Assembly (NCBI GenBank): GCA_902575725.1
Contig: CACGSS010000001.1
Location: 62,001-126,000, forward strand
Direction of reading: 5' to 3'
From: an uncultured Alphaproteobacteria bacterium
GTDB taxonomy: Bacteria; Pseudomonadota; Alphaproteobacteria; HIMB59
Length of the DNA: 64,000 bases
In this document: positions 18,155-26,776 of the stretch, piece by piece
Numbering within the stretch: the stretch's first letter is position 1
Layout: each line of letters starts with the position of its first letter
Program-made: the position numbers and the translations under genes
Notes under the pieces: generated by a model
What the model was told of the DNA's origin: nothing
Databases searched by the model: none
Seen by the model: only the letters and a program-made list of their open reading frames with translations

Positions 18155-19173
18155 TATTGCCTTTTAATCGATTTAATATCTTTAATTCCTGAATTCGTCA
18201 TTGAAATAAACAATTCTTCTTGAAGTATTTTAAAGATATTTTCAACACCTTTTTTCCCATTAGCCATTAATCCGTAAAGTGCTGGTCTGCCCACACCAAC
18301 AATATCTGCGCCTAGACTTAAATACTTTATTATATCAGAACCTCTTCTTATACCACCATCAGCTATGATTGGTATTTTATTTTTTTTTAAATATTTTTTG
18401 TGATCAGTCAATATATCACAAACCGATATCCCAGAATTAAACATTCTTCCTCCATGGTTTGATAACCAAATAGCATCAGCACCCAAATTTACCAATCTTT
18501 TCGTATCGTTCAAATGCATAATTCCTTTTGGAATTATGGGTAGTTTTGTTTTACTTCTGATCCACTCAATTATTGAAAAATTATATTTTAATGCCATCGA
18601 AACATCAGGGCTTAACTCTAGAGATCTAGAACCATATTTTCTAGCATCATATTTTGTTTCACGATCACTATATCTAAATGATCTGATTGGTGCATCTAAG
18701 CAAATAGATATTGCTAAACATTCATTTTCTTCGGCTAATCTAATTTGTTTTAAAATCCAACTTTTATCTCCAAATAAAAAAAATTGCCAAATTAATTTCT
18801 TTGGAACAGAATAATTCCTTATCTCATTTAGAGTGGTTCTACCTTGGGTGGTAAAAGTTATTGGGATATTAATATTTTTAAGACCTATTGTTGTTTCAAT
18901 TTCACCTCTTTTATGAAATTGAGTCTGATGGCCCATAGGACTTAACACCAAAGGTGATTCGAATTTATTATTTAGAAAGCTTACAGTAGTGTCTGCCTTA
19001 ATTATTTTTTTTAATACTCTTGGATAAATTTTAATACTATTTAAATCAGCAATATTTTTATTAGTAGTATAATCATCCTCTGACCCTGACTGAGCCCAAA
19101 TAAATGTCCCTTTTCTGGTTTTGGCAGAAGCTATTTTTTCAGCTTCTCTTATGGTGTAAAATTTTTTTTTCAC
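18154..19173 (-). CDS. FMN-dependent alpha-hydroxy-acid oxidase/dehydrogenase
   Basis: 339 residues of the L-lactate dehydrogenase/glycolate oxidase family. Seen: LSPMGHQTQFH (family APV/M-x-H), IWQFF-type Q of the FMN site, KGIMHLNDTKRL (flavin Lys), WLSNHGGRMF (catalytic His and Arg) and ADGGIRRGSDI plus VGVGRPALYG for the FMN phosphate. It oxidises a 2-hydroxy acid. Finding it at the head of a glycan operon is unusual; it may act on a sugar-acid intermediate. GTG start at 19173. Free-living lactate or glycolate use is the alternative. Confidence 0.85.
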   Translation of the reverse strand: MKKKFYTIREAEKIASAKTRKGTFIWAQSGSEDDYTTNKNIADLNSIKIYPRVLKKIIKADTTVSFLNNKFESPLVLSPMGHQTQFHKRGEIETTIGLKNINIPITFTTQGRTTLNEIRNYSVPKKLIWQFFLFGDKSWILKQIRLAEENECLAISICLDAPIRSFRYSDRETKYDARKYGSRSLELSPDVSMALKYNFSIIEWIRSKTKLPIIPKGIMHLNDTKRLVNLGADAIWLSNHGGRMFNSGISVCDILTDHKKYLKKNKIPIIADGGIRRGSDIIKYLSLGADIVGVGRPALYGLMANGKKGVENIFKILQEELFISMTNSGIKDIKSIKRQ

Positions 19174-19222
19174 AACATTTTAATATATCAATTAAGAATT
19201 ATATGCTAGAAAAGAAATTCTT

Positions 19223-20029
19223 ATGTTAAGTGATATAATTATACAAAATGTAAAAAATAATGGTTTTCATCATCATCCAAATTTTATAGAAAAAGATGAA
19301 GCAAATGATATTCTTCAAAAAATAAAATCTTTAAATAGTGAAAAAGGTAAAGGAAACGGAACAACTTTTTACAATGGAAAAAGAAAATTAATTGATCACG
19401 CTAAAAATTTAAGACTTAAAACATTACTGAGTTCACTTAGATTTATAAACTCTAAAATAAATAAAAATTTTAATGAAATATCAAAAAAAATATTAGAACA
19501 AAGTAGATTAAGAAGAATTGACTCCTATATTTCTCCAATTGATGATAAACCAGTAATTGATTGGCACAACGATACTTCTTATAGTGGAAGTATACAGCCA
19601 AAAAAAAAACTTCATCATCCAAACTTTTATAAACTAAGATTTTTTTTATATTTAACTGATGTAAAATTTAAAAATGGTTCTTTAGCATGTATACCAAAGA
19701 GTCAAAAATTAGTAAAAGCTATAAATAAAATTTTTTATAACGGTACTTTGAAATATGAACCATATTGGGATTTAAAGTCATTCAGATCACTTATTCAAAA
19801 AGAAAATTTTAAAGCTGAAATTTTAAAAGAGGTACCAGTAGAGCTTTATGATGAATTTCTTGAAAATACAAAATTTGTTGATCAAAAAAGTGATACATCA
19901 AATTATGATTTAGAGTCTGAAGCTGGAGGGTTAGTTATATTTGATGATAGAGCTTTTCATAGAGGTTCTAGTTGCTTAGAGACTGACCGTGCAGTCATGA
20001 GATTTATTTATGCGTCAAAATTATATTAA
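19223..20029 (+). CDS. Phytanoyl-CoA dioxygenase (PhyH) family Fe(II)/2-oxoglutarate oxygenase
   Basis: 268 residues. The iron ligands are HND in IDWHNDTSYSGS and the distal His in FHRGSSCLETDRAVMRF, whose Arg would hold 2-oxoglutarate. This layout is that of PhyH-type hydroxylases, found in surface-glycan islands as tailoring enzymes and elsewhere acting on small metabolites. It is divergent from the minus-strand operon, with a 49-bp shared upstream region, and overlaps the convergent FkbM gene by 4 bp. The substrate cannot be predicted. Confidence 0.8.
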   Translation: MLSDIIIQNVKNNGFHHHPNFIEKDEANDILQKIKSLNSEKGKGNGTTFYNGKRKLIDHAKNLRLKTLLSSLRFINSKINKNFNEISKKILEQSRLRRIDSYISPIDDKPVIDWHNDTSYSGSIQPKKKLHHPNFYKLRFFLYLTDVKFKNGSLACIPKSQKLVKAINKIFYNGTLKYEPYWDLKSFRSLIQKENFKAEILKEVPVELYDEFLENTKFVDQKSDTSNYDLESEAGGLVIFDDRAFHRGSSCLETDRAVMRFIYASKLY

Positions 20030-20877
20030 TAATCTTTGTACCAAATTTGATTATTACCAGTAGTATTTTGTAATTTAAATTTATTAGATAACATAATCGA
20101 ATTTATTTTATTAAGATTTGTTGGGTTTTCTACAAGCACGGACTTTAATTTTTTACTTGAAAGAATATTCTTAGATCCATCAAGTATTAAATGCTCAATA
20201 CCATCAACATCTATTTTGATGTAATCAGGCATAGAGAGATTATATATTTTTTGAAAAGTATCAGTTGAAATACTATTTGTAATGTAATTAAAATTAATTT
20301 TCCTTTTATTAAAGTATTCGTCATGGTCAACTGCAAAACCTGAAAGTGCTCCACCATAAATAGTGTTATTCATATAAAAATTATCAATATCATTCTGATG
20401 ACTTAAGCATAATGGCACTAAACATACGTCTTCATTTATGTTATTAATGAATATATTTCTAGCTAAAATTTCTAAGTTAAAAACTGAAGGTTCAAAACTG
20501 TATACTTTATTTCCCTTTTTTTTCTTTGCATAATAGATTGAGTAGATACCAACATTAGCACCGATATCCCAGAAAATTTTTCCATTTTCAAATTTATCAA
20601 TCCATTTAATTGTATCAATTTCTTTAGTGAACATTGTATTATATCTTGTATTGGTCATCAGACTTAATGAATAAAATTTGTAATCTATATTATTATTTTT
20701 TATGTTAATTATTTTATGATTATCAATAAAATTATAAAAAAGCTCATCTCTCCATCTTTTTTTAAATAATACAAAGCTGAAAATTTTTTGTAATAAAAAC
20801 AAAAAATTTTTTGTAAATTTAATGTAATAAAAAAGAATTTTTCTTCTTAATTGAATTAAATAATTTACTGTATTCAT
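20026..20877 (-). CDS. FkbM family methyltransferase
   Basis: 283 residues. The SAM site is FWDIGANVGIYSIYYAK with the acidic YSFEPSVFNLEIL, and DYIKIDVDGIEHLILDG is the hallmark DVDGxE motif of the FkbM family. The N-terminal 60 residues contain a hydrophobic/basic stretch that may contact the membrane. FkbM enzymes O-methylate sugars or polyketides. A sugar hydroxyl in the surface glycan is likely. ATG start; 34 bp separate it from the upstream dehydrogenase gene, so the two may form an operon. Confidence 0.88.
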   Translation of the reverse strand: MNTVNYLIQLRRKILFYYIKFTKNFLFLLQKIFSFVLFKKRWRDELFYNFIDNHKIINIKNNNIDYKFYSLSLMTNTRYNTMFTKEIDTIKWIDKFENGKIFWDIGANVGIYSIYYAKKKKGNKVYSFEPSVFNLEILARNIFINNINEDVCLVPLCLSHQNDIDNFYMNNTIYGGALSGFAVDHDEYFNKRKINFNYITNSISTDTFQKIYNLSMPDYIKIDVDGIEHLILDGSKNILSSKKLKSVLVENPTNLNKINSIMLSNKFKLQNTTGNNQIWYKDY

Positions 20878-20911
20878 ATTTAAATTTTAATAAATTCTAT
20901 TTATAAGGATA

Positions 20912-21862
20912 CTAAACACGAATTCTATTTCTTACTAAAGATTTATTTTTTATGATGTCAAATGCTAAAAGAGCAGTATTTTTTCTCATAAGAATATATG
21001 ATTGTTTACTATAAAATGATGAGTGAGGATGTATAGATAGACTATCAGGAAATTTTTTTAAAAATTTTTTGATCATTAATTTTTTTTTTAAAATCTCACT
21101 CATCTCTATATCGATTGCAAAAAAATCTATTCTTCCTTTTGAAATAAATTTGAATATATCATTTAAATCTTCTATAAATTCAAATCTTGCTAAATTAATA
21201 ATAATAGTTTTTCTATTTAGATTATTTAAAAAATTTTTATTTATTAAATTTTTATTAGAATCATTGAGATTAGCATTAATGGAAATAACATCACACCACT
21301 TTATGAATTTATTTAAGTTATTGAACTTCTTAAAACGGTTTAATTTAGAGCTTTTAACAAATGGGTCAAAGAAACCAATATTATTAAATAATAATTTAGA
21401 TTTATTTAGAACTAATTGTCCAATTCTTCCAGCTCCTATAACTCCAAAATTTTTTTCTTTTAGCGCCTCAACATCATCGATAGTATTTTTAAAATTATAA
21501 AGACTATTGTCATCCAAAATCTTTTTTGATATTTCATGATATTGATTAATTCTTCTCATTCTTGACAGAATTAAAGCAATAACAGTATCTGCAACCTCAT
21601 TGATACAATAATCAGGATTATTAAATAATTTGATTTTTTTACTTTTAATATAGGCTAAATCTACGTTATCGTATCCTGTACCATAACGGATAATATACTT
21701 AAGATTTTTAAATTTATCTAAATACTCTTGATTTGCTAGTCTTCTCCATAATAACAATACCTCGGTTTTATCAAAATCTGTATGAGATAGTAAATATTTT
21801 CCAAGTATTTGTTTTTCATAAATCGGTTTTTCTTTATAATCTTCCGATATTGAAACATACAT
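20912..21862 (-). CDS. D-2-hydroxyacid dehydrogenase
   Basis: 316 residues of the D-isomer-specific 2-hydroxyacid dehydrogenase family. The NAD-binding loop is GVIGAGRIGQLVLNKSK, the catalytic Arg is in NLARFEFIED, and the late His is in SIHPHSSFYS. It reduces a 2-keto acid or oxidises a D-2-hydroxy acid. Its place in the island, next to FkbM, suggests a precursor such as a lactyl or glyceryl substituent, but a general metabolic role is possible. ATG start, divergent from the membrane glycosyltransferase gene 25 bp away. Confidence 0.85.
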   Translation of the reverse strand: MYVSISEDYKEKPIYEKQILGKYLLSHTDFDKTEVLLLWRRLANQEYLDKFKNLKYIIRYGTGYDNVDLAYIKSKKIKLFNNPDYCINEVADTVIALILSRMRRINQYHEISKKILDDNSLYNFKNTIDDVEALKEKNFGVIGAGRIGQLVLNKSKLLFNNIGFFDPFVKSSKLNRFKKFNNLNKFIKWCDVISINANLNDSNKNLINKNFLNNLNRKTIIINLARFEFIEDLNDIFKFISKGRIDFFAIDIEMSEILKKKLMIKKFLKKFPDSLSIHPHSSFYSKQSYILMRKNTALLAFDIIKNKSLVRNRIRV

Positions 21863-21887
21863 AACTCTGTAAAAGTTACATCAAAAC

Positions 21888-23240
21888 ATGATTAAAACCA
21901 ATTTAAAATATTTTATTATTTTTTTATTTTTCTTATATCTTGTCTTGCTATTCTCAATTTTTATTATTTCACCAAATGATGTTTTTCTTTTAGGTGCTGA
22001 CTCAAGTTCTTATATATACCCGGGATTAAGTTTTTCAGAAAAACTAAGTTTATTGCAAAAAGATGGCTCTATTATGCATAATAATACAGCTCTATATCCG
22101 ATTTTTTTATCTTTATTTTTTAAAATATTCAACTTTGAAAAATCTTTTTTATATATTCAACTTGTTCAAATATTATTTGTATTTTTTATTGCTTACATAA
22201 CTTCAATTGTTGATTTTAAATTTAATTCAAAAGATAAAATTTTGGTTTTCTGTTTATTAATATTTAATCCAAATTTATTTAGTAATGCATTTTTTGCTCA
22301 AACCGAAATTTTATTTACTTTATTTTTTATCATTTCAATTTTTTTTTCAATTAAGTTTATAAACAATCAAGAAAATGTATATGCTGGTTATTTAGCTATT
22401 ATTTTTTTATGTATTTCTTTAAATATAAGGCCTATATCTCAGTATTATTTATTACTATTTATCATATTTTTTAATTTTTGTTTTTTATATGAAAAAATAA
22501 GTCTTAAAAATTTTCTTAAGATTAATACAATTTTTATTTTAATAATAGTTATCTTTGTTGGACCTTGGATTGTAAGAAATAAAGTTATATTCGATGAGTC
22601 ATTTATTTCATCAAATAAAGGCTATTATGCTCTAGATAACTTATCAAACTTAATTAAATATAGTGAGAATATAAGTGATGATAATTCTTATGATATGGCA
22701 TTATTAATGAATTCAATCTTAATGAAAAATGATAATAATGGATATAAAGGAATATGCCTGAAAAAACAAAATATTAGAAAAATTGAATGTAAAGATATTG
22801 TTTTTGAATATAGCATGAAAAATATATTTGAATATGATAAAAAAGATATTTTAAAATCACTTGGTTTATCAAGTATCAACACGTATCTGTCTGCAGGGTC
22901 GTCTAACTTAAAAGTATTATTTAATCAAAAAGGTAACAATTTATGGAAAGAAAAAATCGACTTCAAGAGTCATAAACAACTGATTTCTGGAAATGTTATT
23001 AATCAATTAATATTTTTGGTATCTTTAATTTTTAGTATCTCTATAAAAATACTTTCAATAAAAGGTCTCTACAATCTTTATACTAATAACAAAAATAAGA
23101 TATTTTATTTTTTTATACTTGTTTTTATTTTTTCAACAATTTTATTTATGTTTGTGGGAAACTCGAGATTCAGAGTGCCTCTTGAACCGTTATTCATAAT
23201 ACTTTCAGTTTATGGTTTAAAAAAAGGTTTTCAAAAATGA
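21888..23240 (+). CDS. Polytopic membrane glycosyltransferase, GT39/ArnT-like
   Basis: 450 residues with about 10-12 membrane helices, beginning at residues 6-28. FLLGADSSSYIYPG after the first helix is the acidic first-loop motif of GT-C enzymes, and GPWIVRNKVIF is the PWxxRN element seen in GT39/ArnT families. These use polyprenyl-phosphate sugars at the periplasmic face. It is the first gene of a plus-strand operon with ATGA overlaps up to the Gmd gene. The donor sugar is unknown. Confidence 0.7.
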   Translation: MIKTNLKYFIIFLFFLYLVLLFSIFIISPNDVFLLGADSSSYIYPGLSFSEKLSLLQKDGSIMHNNTALYPIFLSLFFKIFNFEKSFLYIQLVQILFVFFIAYITSIVDFKFNSKDKILVFCLLIFNPNLFSNAFFAQTEILFTLFFIISIFFSIKFINNQENVYAGYLAIIFLCISLNIRPISQYYLLLFIIFFNFCFLYEKISLKNFLKINTIFILIIVIFVGPWIVRNKVIFDESFISSNKGYYALDNLSNLIKYSENISDDNSYDMALLMNSILMKNDNNGYKGICLKKQNIRKIECKDIVFEYSMKNIFEYDKKDILKSLGLSSINTYLSAGSSNLKVLFNQKGNNLWKEKIDFKSHKQLISGNVINQLIFLVSLIFSISIKILSIKGLYNLYTNNKNKIFYFFILVFIFSTILFMFVGNSRFRVPLEPLFIILSVYGLKKGFQK

Positions 23241-24151
23241 AAATATTAATACTAGGATCAAAAGGATTTGTTGGTTCAAATGTTAGTAAATATTTTAATA
23301 AGTTACAATTCAAAATCTTTAATGATCCTGGGAAGACAAAATTGAATTTACTTAATGTAAAAAACTTTAATAAATTAATTAATCATTCAAAACCTAATAT
23401 TGTAATAAACTGTCTAGGTGTAGTTGGTGGCATTCAGTGGGGATTAGTTAATAAAGTTAAAATTTATGATGAAAATAATCAGCTATCTCTTAACTTACTT
23501 AAAAGTATAAAAGGTAAAAATATAACTTTAATAAATTTACTCGCTAATTGTATATACCCTCATAAGTTTTCGAAGTTTTTTGAAAAAGACATTTTAAATG
23601 GCTCAGTTCATCCATCAGTTTTTGAGTATGGGATGTCTAGAAGAGCACTTTATTCTGGAACCCAAGCTTACTCTGATGAAAAACTTATTAAATTTATAAA
23701 TTTAATTCCTGCAAACGTATATGGGCCAGGTGATCATTTTGATCCACATAAATCTCATGCTTTAGGAGCTTTGATATACAAATTTTATGAGGCTAAGAAA
23801 AATAAAAGTAAAGAGGTAGAAATATGGGGAACAGGAAAACCAAAAAGAGATTGGCTTTATATTGAGGATTTATGCAAAGTTATACATGAAGTTATATTAA
23901 AAAGAGATAAACTGTACTCTAAAACCATGAATGTCTCATCTAATAATGTGATAAGTATCAAAAAACTCGCTAAAGTAATTTCAAATAAATTTAAATTTGA
24001 TGGCAATATAAATTATAATATTAATTATGCAGACGGGGATCCTATAAAAAGTTTTAGTAATAAACTTTTAATTAAACATTTAGGATTTAAAAAATTTACT
24101 GATATAGATACTGGTATAAATAAAACAGTTAAATTTTTTATTAAAAAATGA
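23237..24151 (+). CDS. GDP-L-fucose-synthase-like NAD-dependent epimerase/reductase
   Basis: 304 residues, resembling Fcl/WcaG: Rossmann ILGSKGFVGSNVSKYF, LLANCIYP (cf. SSCIYP), NVYGPGDHFDPHKSHALGAL and GTGKPKRDWLYIEDL. The catalytic Y-x-x-x-K is Y-G-M-S-R here, so the usual Lys is Arg. With the Gmd gene at 25730 it would act on a GDP-4-keto-6-deoxyhexose, perhaps as a plain C4 reductase after C-methylation. It overlaps both neighbours by 4 bp (ATGA). The altered residue makes the exact activity uncertain. Confidence 0.8.
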   Translation: MKILILGSKGFVGSNVSKYFNKLQFKIFNDPGKTKLNLLNVKNFNKLINHSKPNIVINCLGVVGGIQWGLVNKVKIYDENNQLSLNLLKSIKGKNITLINLLANCIYPHKFSKFFEKDILNGSVHPSVFEYGMSRRALYSGTQAYSDEKLIKFINLIPANVYGPGDHFDPHKSHALGALIYKFYEAKKNKSKEVEIWGTGKPKRDWLYIEDLCKVIHEVILKRDKLYSKTMNVSSNNVISIKKLAKVISNKFKFDGNINYNINYADGDPIKSFSNKLLIKHLGFKKFTDIDTGINKTVKFFIKK

Positions 24152-25353
24152 GCACTAGATCGAATTGCATAGTCTGTGGATCAAAAAGTATTAAAGACAT
24201 TATTAATCTGGGTTGGCAACCTTTTGCAGATACTTTTATCCCAAAAAAAAATAAGAATAAACTTGAAAAACTATATCCTTTAGTTTGTAGTTTATGTAAG
24301 AATTGTAAAAATATTCAATTAAAATTTGTTACTGATGCTTTCGAAAGATACAACAATTTTGAATATTCATATACATCAGCAAATTCAAATTTTTCAAGAA
24401 GACACTGGGATGAATTTTATAAAAAGACTCGAAACTTTATTAATTTGGATAAAAATTCAAATATTTTAGAAATAGGATGTAATGATTGTTATCTTTTGAA
24501 TAAATATAAAACACATACAAAAAACTTATATGGTATTGATGCATCAAAAAAGATGGTCGATTACTCAAGGAAAAAGTATAAATTAAAAGTTTTCCATAAT
24601 TTATTTGACTCAAAAATTGTGAAATTTTTTTTATCAAAAAAAATTAAATTTAAAATAATCATAGCTAATAATGTATTTAACCATATGAATAATCCAAATT
24701 TATGTCTTAAAAATATTTATAAAGTTTTAGACACCAATGGAGTTTTTATATTTGAAGTGCCCTACTGGTTGGATACAATTAAGAGCATGAGATATGATCA
24801 AATTTATCATGAGCATGTCACTTACTTTACATTACAATCTGCATATAATTTACTAAAAAAAAATGATTTTAATATCGAGCTAGTATCAATAGAGAACTAC
24901 CATGGAAAGTCATTGAGAATAATAGCAAAGAAAAAATACACTGGATTAAATTTAAAGTTTCAAAAATTTATAAATTCTGAGAGAGCTATTGGTCTTTTTG
25001 ATACAAAACAATACGAATTGTTTTCAAAAAAAATTAATGAAAGTAGAAATAAGCTTATTAAGAAGATAATAAGTTTAAAATCAAAAGGAAAAAAAATTAT
25101 TTTTATTGGGGCAGCAGCAAAATCAAATACGTTTATTAATTTTCATAAATTAGATTTTAATACCATAAATTATATTACTGATACATCAAAGAGTAAAATT
25201 AATAAATTAACCCCAATGAGTAGAATTATTATAAAACATGATGATGAATTGAAAAAAGAAAAAAATGCTTACGTAATGATATTAATTTGGAATATGAAAA
25301 CAATAATTGTAAATAAACTTAGATTGATTAATAGAAATTTGAAATTTTTATGA
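24148..25353 (+). CDS. Sugar C-methyltransferase (NovU/TylCIII type)
   Basis: 401 residues in the three-part layout of 4-ketosugar C-methyltransferases. An N-terminal zinc domain has CIVCGS and CSLCKNC with LGWQPFADTFI. The SAM domain starts ILEIGCNDCYLLNKY, and a C-terminal Rossmann-like domain includes IFIGAAAKSNTFINF. The catalytic EVPYWLDTI...YDQIYHEHVTYF segment is well conserved. It adds a methyl branch next to the 4-keto group. ATGA overlap upstream and downstream; next to Gmd this suggests a branched 6-deoxyhexose. Confidence 0.88.
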   Translation: MSTRSNCIVCGSKSIKDIINLGWQPFADTFIPKKNKNKLEKLYPLVCSLCKNCKNIQLKFVTDAFERYNNFEYSYTSANSNFSRRHWDEFYKKTRNFINLDKNSNILEIGCNDCYLLNKYKTHTKNLYGIDASKKMVDYSRKKYKLKVFHNLFDSKIVKFFLSKKIKFKIIIANNVFNHMNNPNLCLKNIYKVLDTNGVFIFEVPYWLDTIKSMRYDQIYHEHVTYFTLQSAYNLLKKNDFNIELVSIENYHGKSLRIIAKKKYTGLNLKFQKFINSERAIGLFDTKQYELFSKKINESRNKLIKKIISLKSKGKKIIFIGAAAKSNTFINFHKLDFNTINYITDTSKSKINKLTPMSRIIIKHDDELKKEKNAYVMILIWNMKTIIVNKLRLINRNLKFL

Positions 25354-25733
25354 AAATATTAAAAGTTACTCCTGACTTTACAGATGATAGAGGTACAATT
25401 GCAGATGTTTTTTATCAAAATAATATTGAACATGTAGCTTATATTAAAACTTTTTCTAAATGTATCAGAGGAAATCATTATCATAAACTAACCACTCAAC
25501 ATATACTTATTACGAAAGGTAGTTTGGAGTATTGGTATAAAGATTACAATAAACCTTTAGAAAAAGCTAAATCCTATTTGGCTGTTGAAAATGATTTAAT
25601 TTCTACTCCACCATTTGAGATACATGCGTTAAAAATAACAAATGAAAATCACTTTATAGTATTTGCATCAGGTATGAGAGGTGGTAAAGATTATGAAAGT
25701 GACACTTACAGAGTTGACCCTATTATAAAATGA
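25350..25733 (+). CDS. RmlC-like cupin (sugar isomerase/epimerase-like)
   Basis: 127 residues forming a single small cupin. FTDDRGTIADVFY and CIRGNHYHKLTTQHILITKG carry the RGxHxH signature seen in FdtA/WxcM-like and RmlC-like polysaccharide cupins, followed by TPPFEIHALKI. Members isomerise or epimerise 4-keto-6-deoxy nucleotide sugars. Its tight overlap (ATGA on both sides) with the C-methyltransferase and Gmd genes suggests epimerisation of the same keto intermediate. A non-catalytic or regulatory cupin is possible. Confidence 0.8.
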   Translation: MKILKVTPDFTDDRGTIADVFYQNNIEHVAYIKTFSKCIRGNHYHKLTTQHILITKGSLEYWYKDYNKPLEKAKSYLAVENDLISTPPFEIHALKITNENHFIVFASGMRGGKDYESDTYRVDPIIK

Positions 25734-26776
25734 AAAAATCATTAATTACTGGAGTAACGGGTCAAGACGGATATTATTTATCGAAGTATTTATTATCAAA
25801 AGGTCACAAAGTTTATGGCTTAAAAAGAAGGAACTCTCTAATAAATGCTACTGCAAGAATTGACAGTTTATTACAAAACAAGTTTTTCATAATTCTTCAA
25901 GGAGATATGTCAGATCCTTTATTTTTAAGCAATATTTTATGTAAATATAAATTTGATTATGTTTTTAATTTAGCAGCAATGAGTCACGTTAAAACAAGCT
26001 TTGATATTCCTGAATATACAACTGACGTGAATGCTCTTGGAACATTAAGGATATTAGATTCAATCAGAATTAATAATTTAAAAAAAATTCGATTTTATCA
26101 AGCTTCTTCATCTGAAATATTTGGAAATTCTGCAAAAAAATTACAAAATGAGAAAACTGAAATTGCTCCAGCAAGTCCGTATGCTGCTTCAAAAGCATAC
26201 GCTTATTGGATAACAAAAATTTATAGAGAGTCTTATGGTCTATTTGCTTCGAATGGAATTTTATTTAATCATGAAAGTCCCTATAGGGGGGAAACTTTTG
26301 TAACAAGAAAAATTGTCAGAGCAGCTGTAAGAATATTAAAAAATAAACAAAATGATTTAATACTTGGTAACCTTGATGCAAAAAGAGACTGGGGTCACGC
26401 AGATGATTATTGTAAAGCTATGTATAAAATTTTGACTTATAAAATTCCAGAAGATTTTGTAATAAGCAGTGGTAATACAATGTCTGTTAGGACGTTTACA
26501 AAGATCGTTTTTAAAAAATTAGGAATTGAATTATCCTTTAAATTTAAGGGACTCAAAGAAGTTGGATATATAAATAAAATTAAAAAAGAATTTAAGCATT
26601 TGTCTAAAAATCAAATTATAGTAAAGACAAGCAAAAACTATTTTCGCCCAACAGATGTTGACTATTTAAAAGGAGATTTTACTAAAGCTAATAAATTACT
26701 TAATTGGAAGCCAACAATTTCTTTAGATGAACTTATTGATGAAATGATTATGAATGAATTAAATCAATATGGATGA
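25730..26776 (+). CDS. gmd: GDP-mannose 4,6-dehydratase
   Basis: 348 residues, close to the canonical Gmd length. Converts GDP-mannose to GDP-4-keto-6-deoxymannose. Seen: LITGVTGQDGYYLSKYL, VYGLKRRNS, NLAAMSHVKTSF, SSSEIFGN, YAASKAYAYW (catalytic Y and K), NHESPYRGETFVTRKI and KRDWGHADDY, all hallmark strings. A lysine-rich insert occurs before YFRPTDVDYLKGD. It provides the substrate for the C-methyltransferase, cupin and reductase encoded just upstream in the same operon. Confidence 0.95.
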   Translation: MKKSLITGVTGQDGYYLSKYLLSKGHKVYGLKRRNSLINATARIDSLLQNKFFIILQGDMSDPLFLSNILCKYKFDYVFNLAAMSHVKTSFDIPEYTTDVNALGTLRILDSIRINNLKKIRFYQASSSEIFGNSAKKLQNEKTEIAPASPYAASKAYAYWITKIYRESYGLFASNGILFNHESPYRGETFVTRKIVRAAVRILKNKQNDLILGNLDAKRDWGHADDYCKAMYKILTYKIPEDFVISSGNTMSVRTFTKIVFKKLGIELSFKFKGLKEVGYINKIKKEFKHLSKNQIIVKTSKNYFRPTDVDYLKGDFTKANKLLNWKPTISLDELIDEMIMNELNQYG

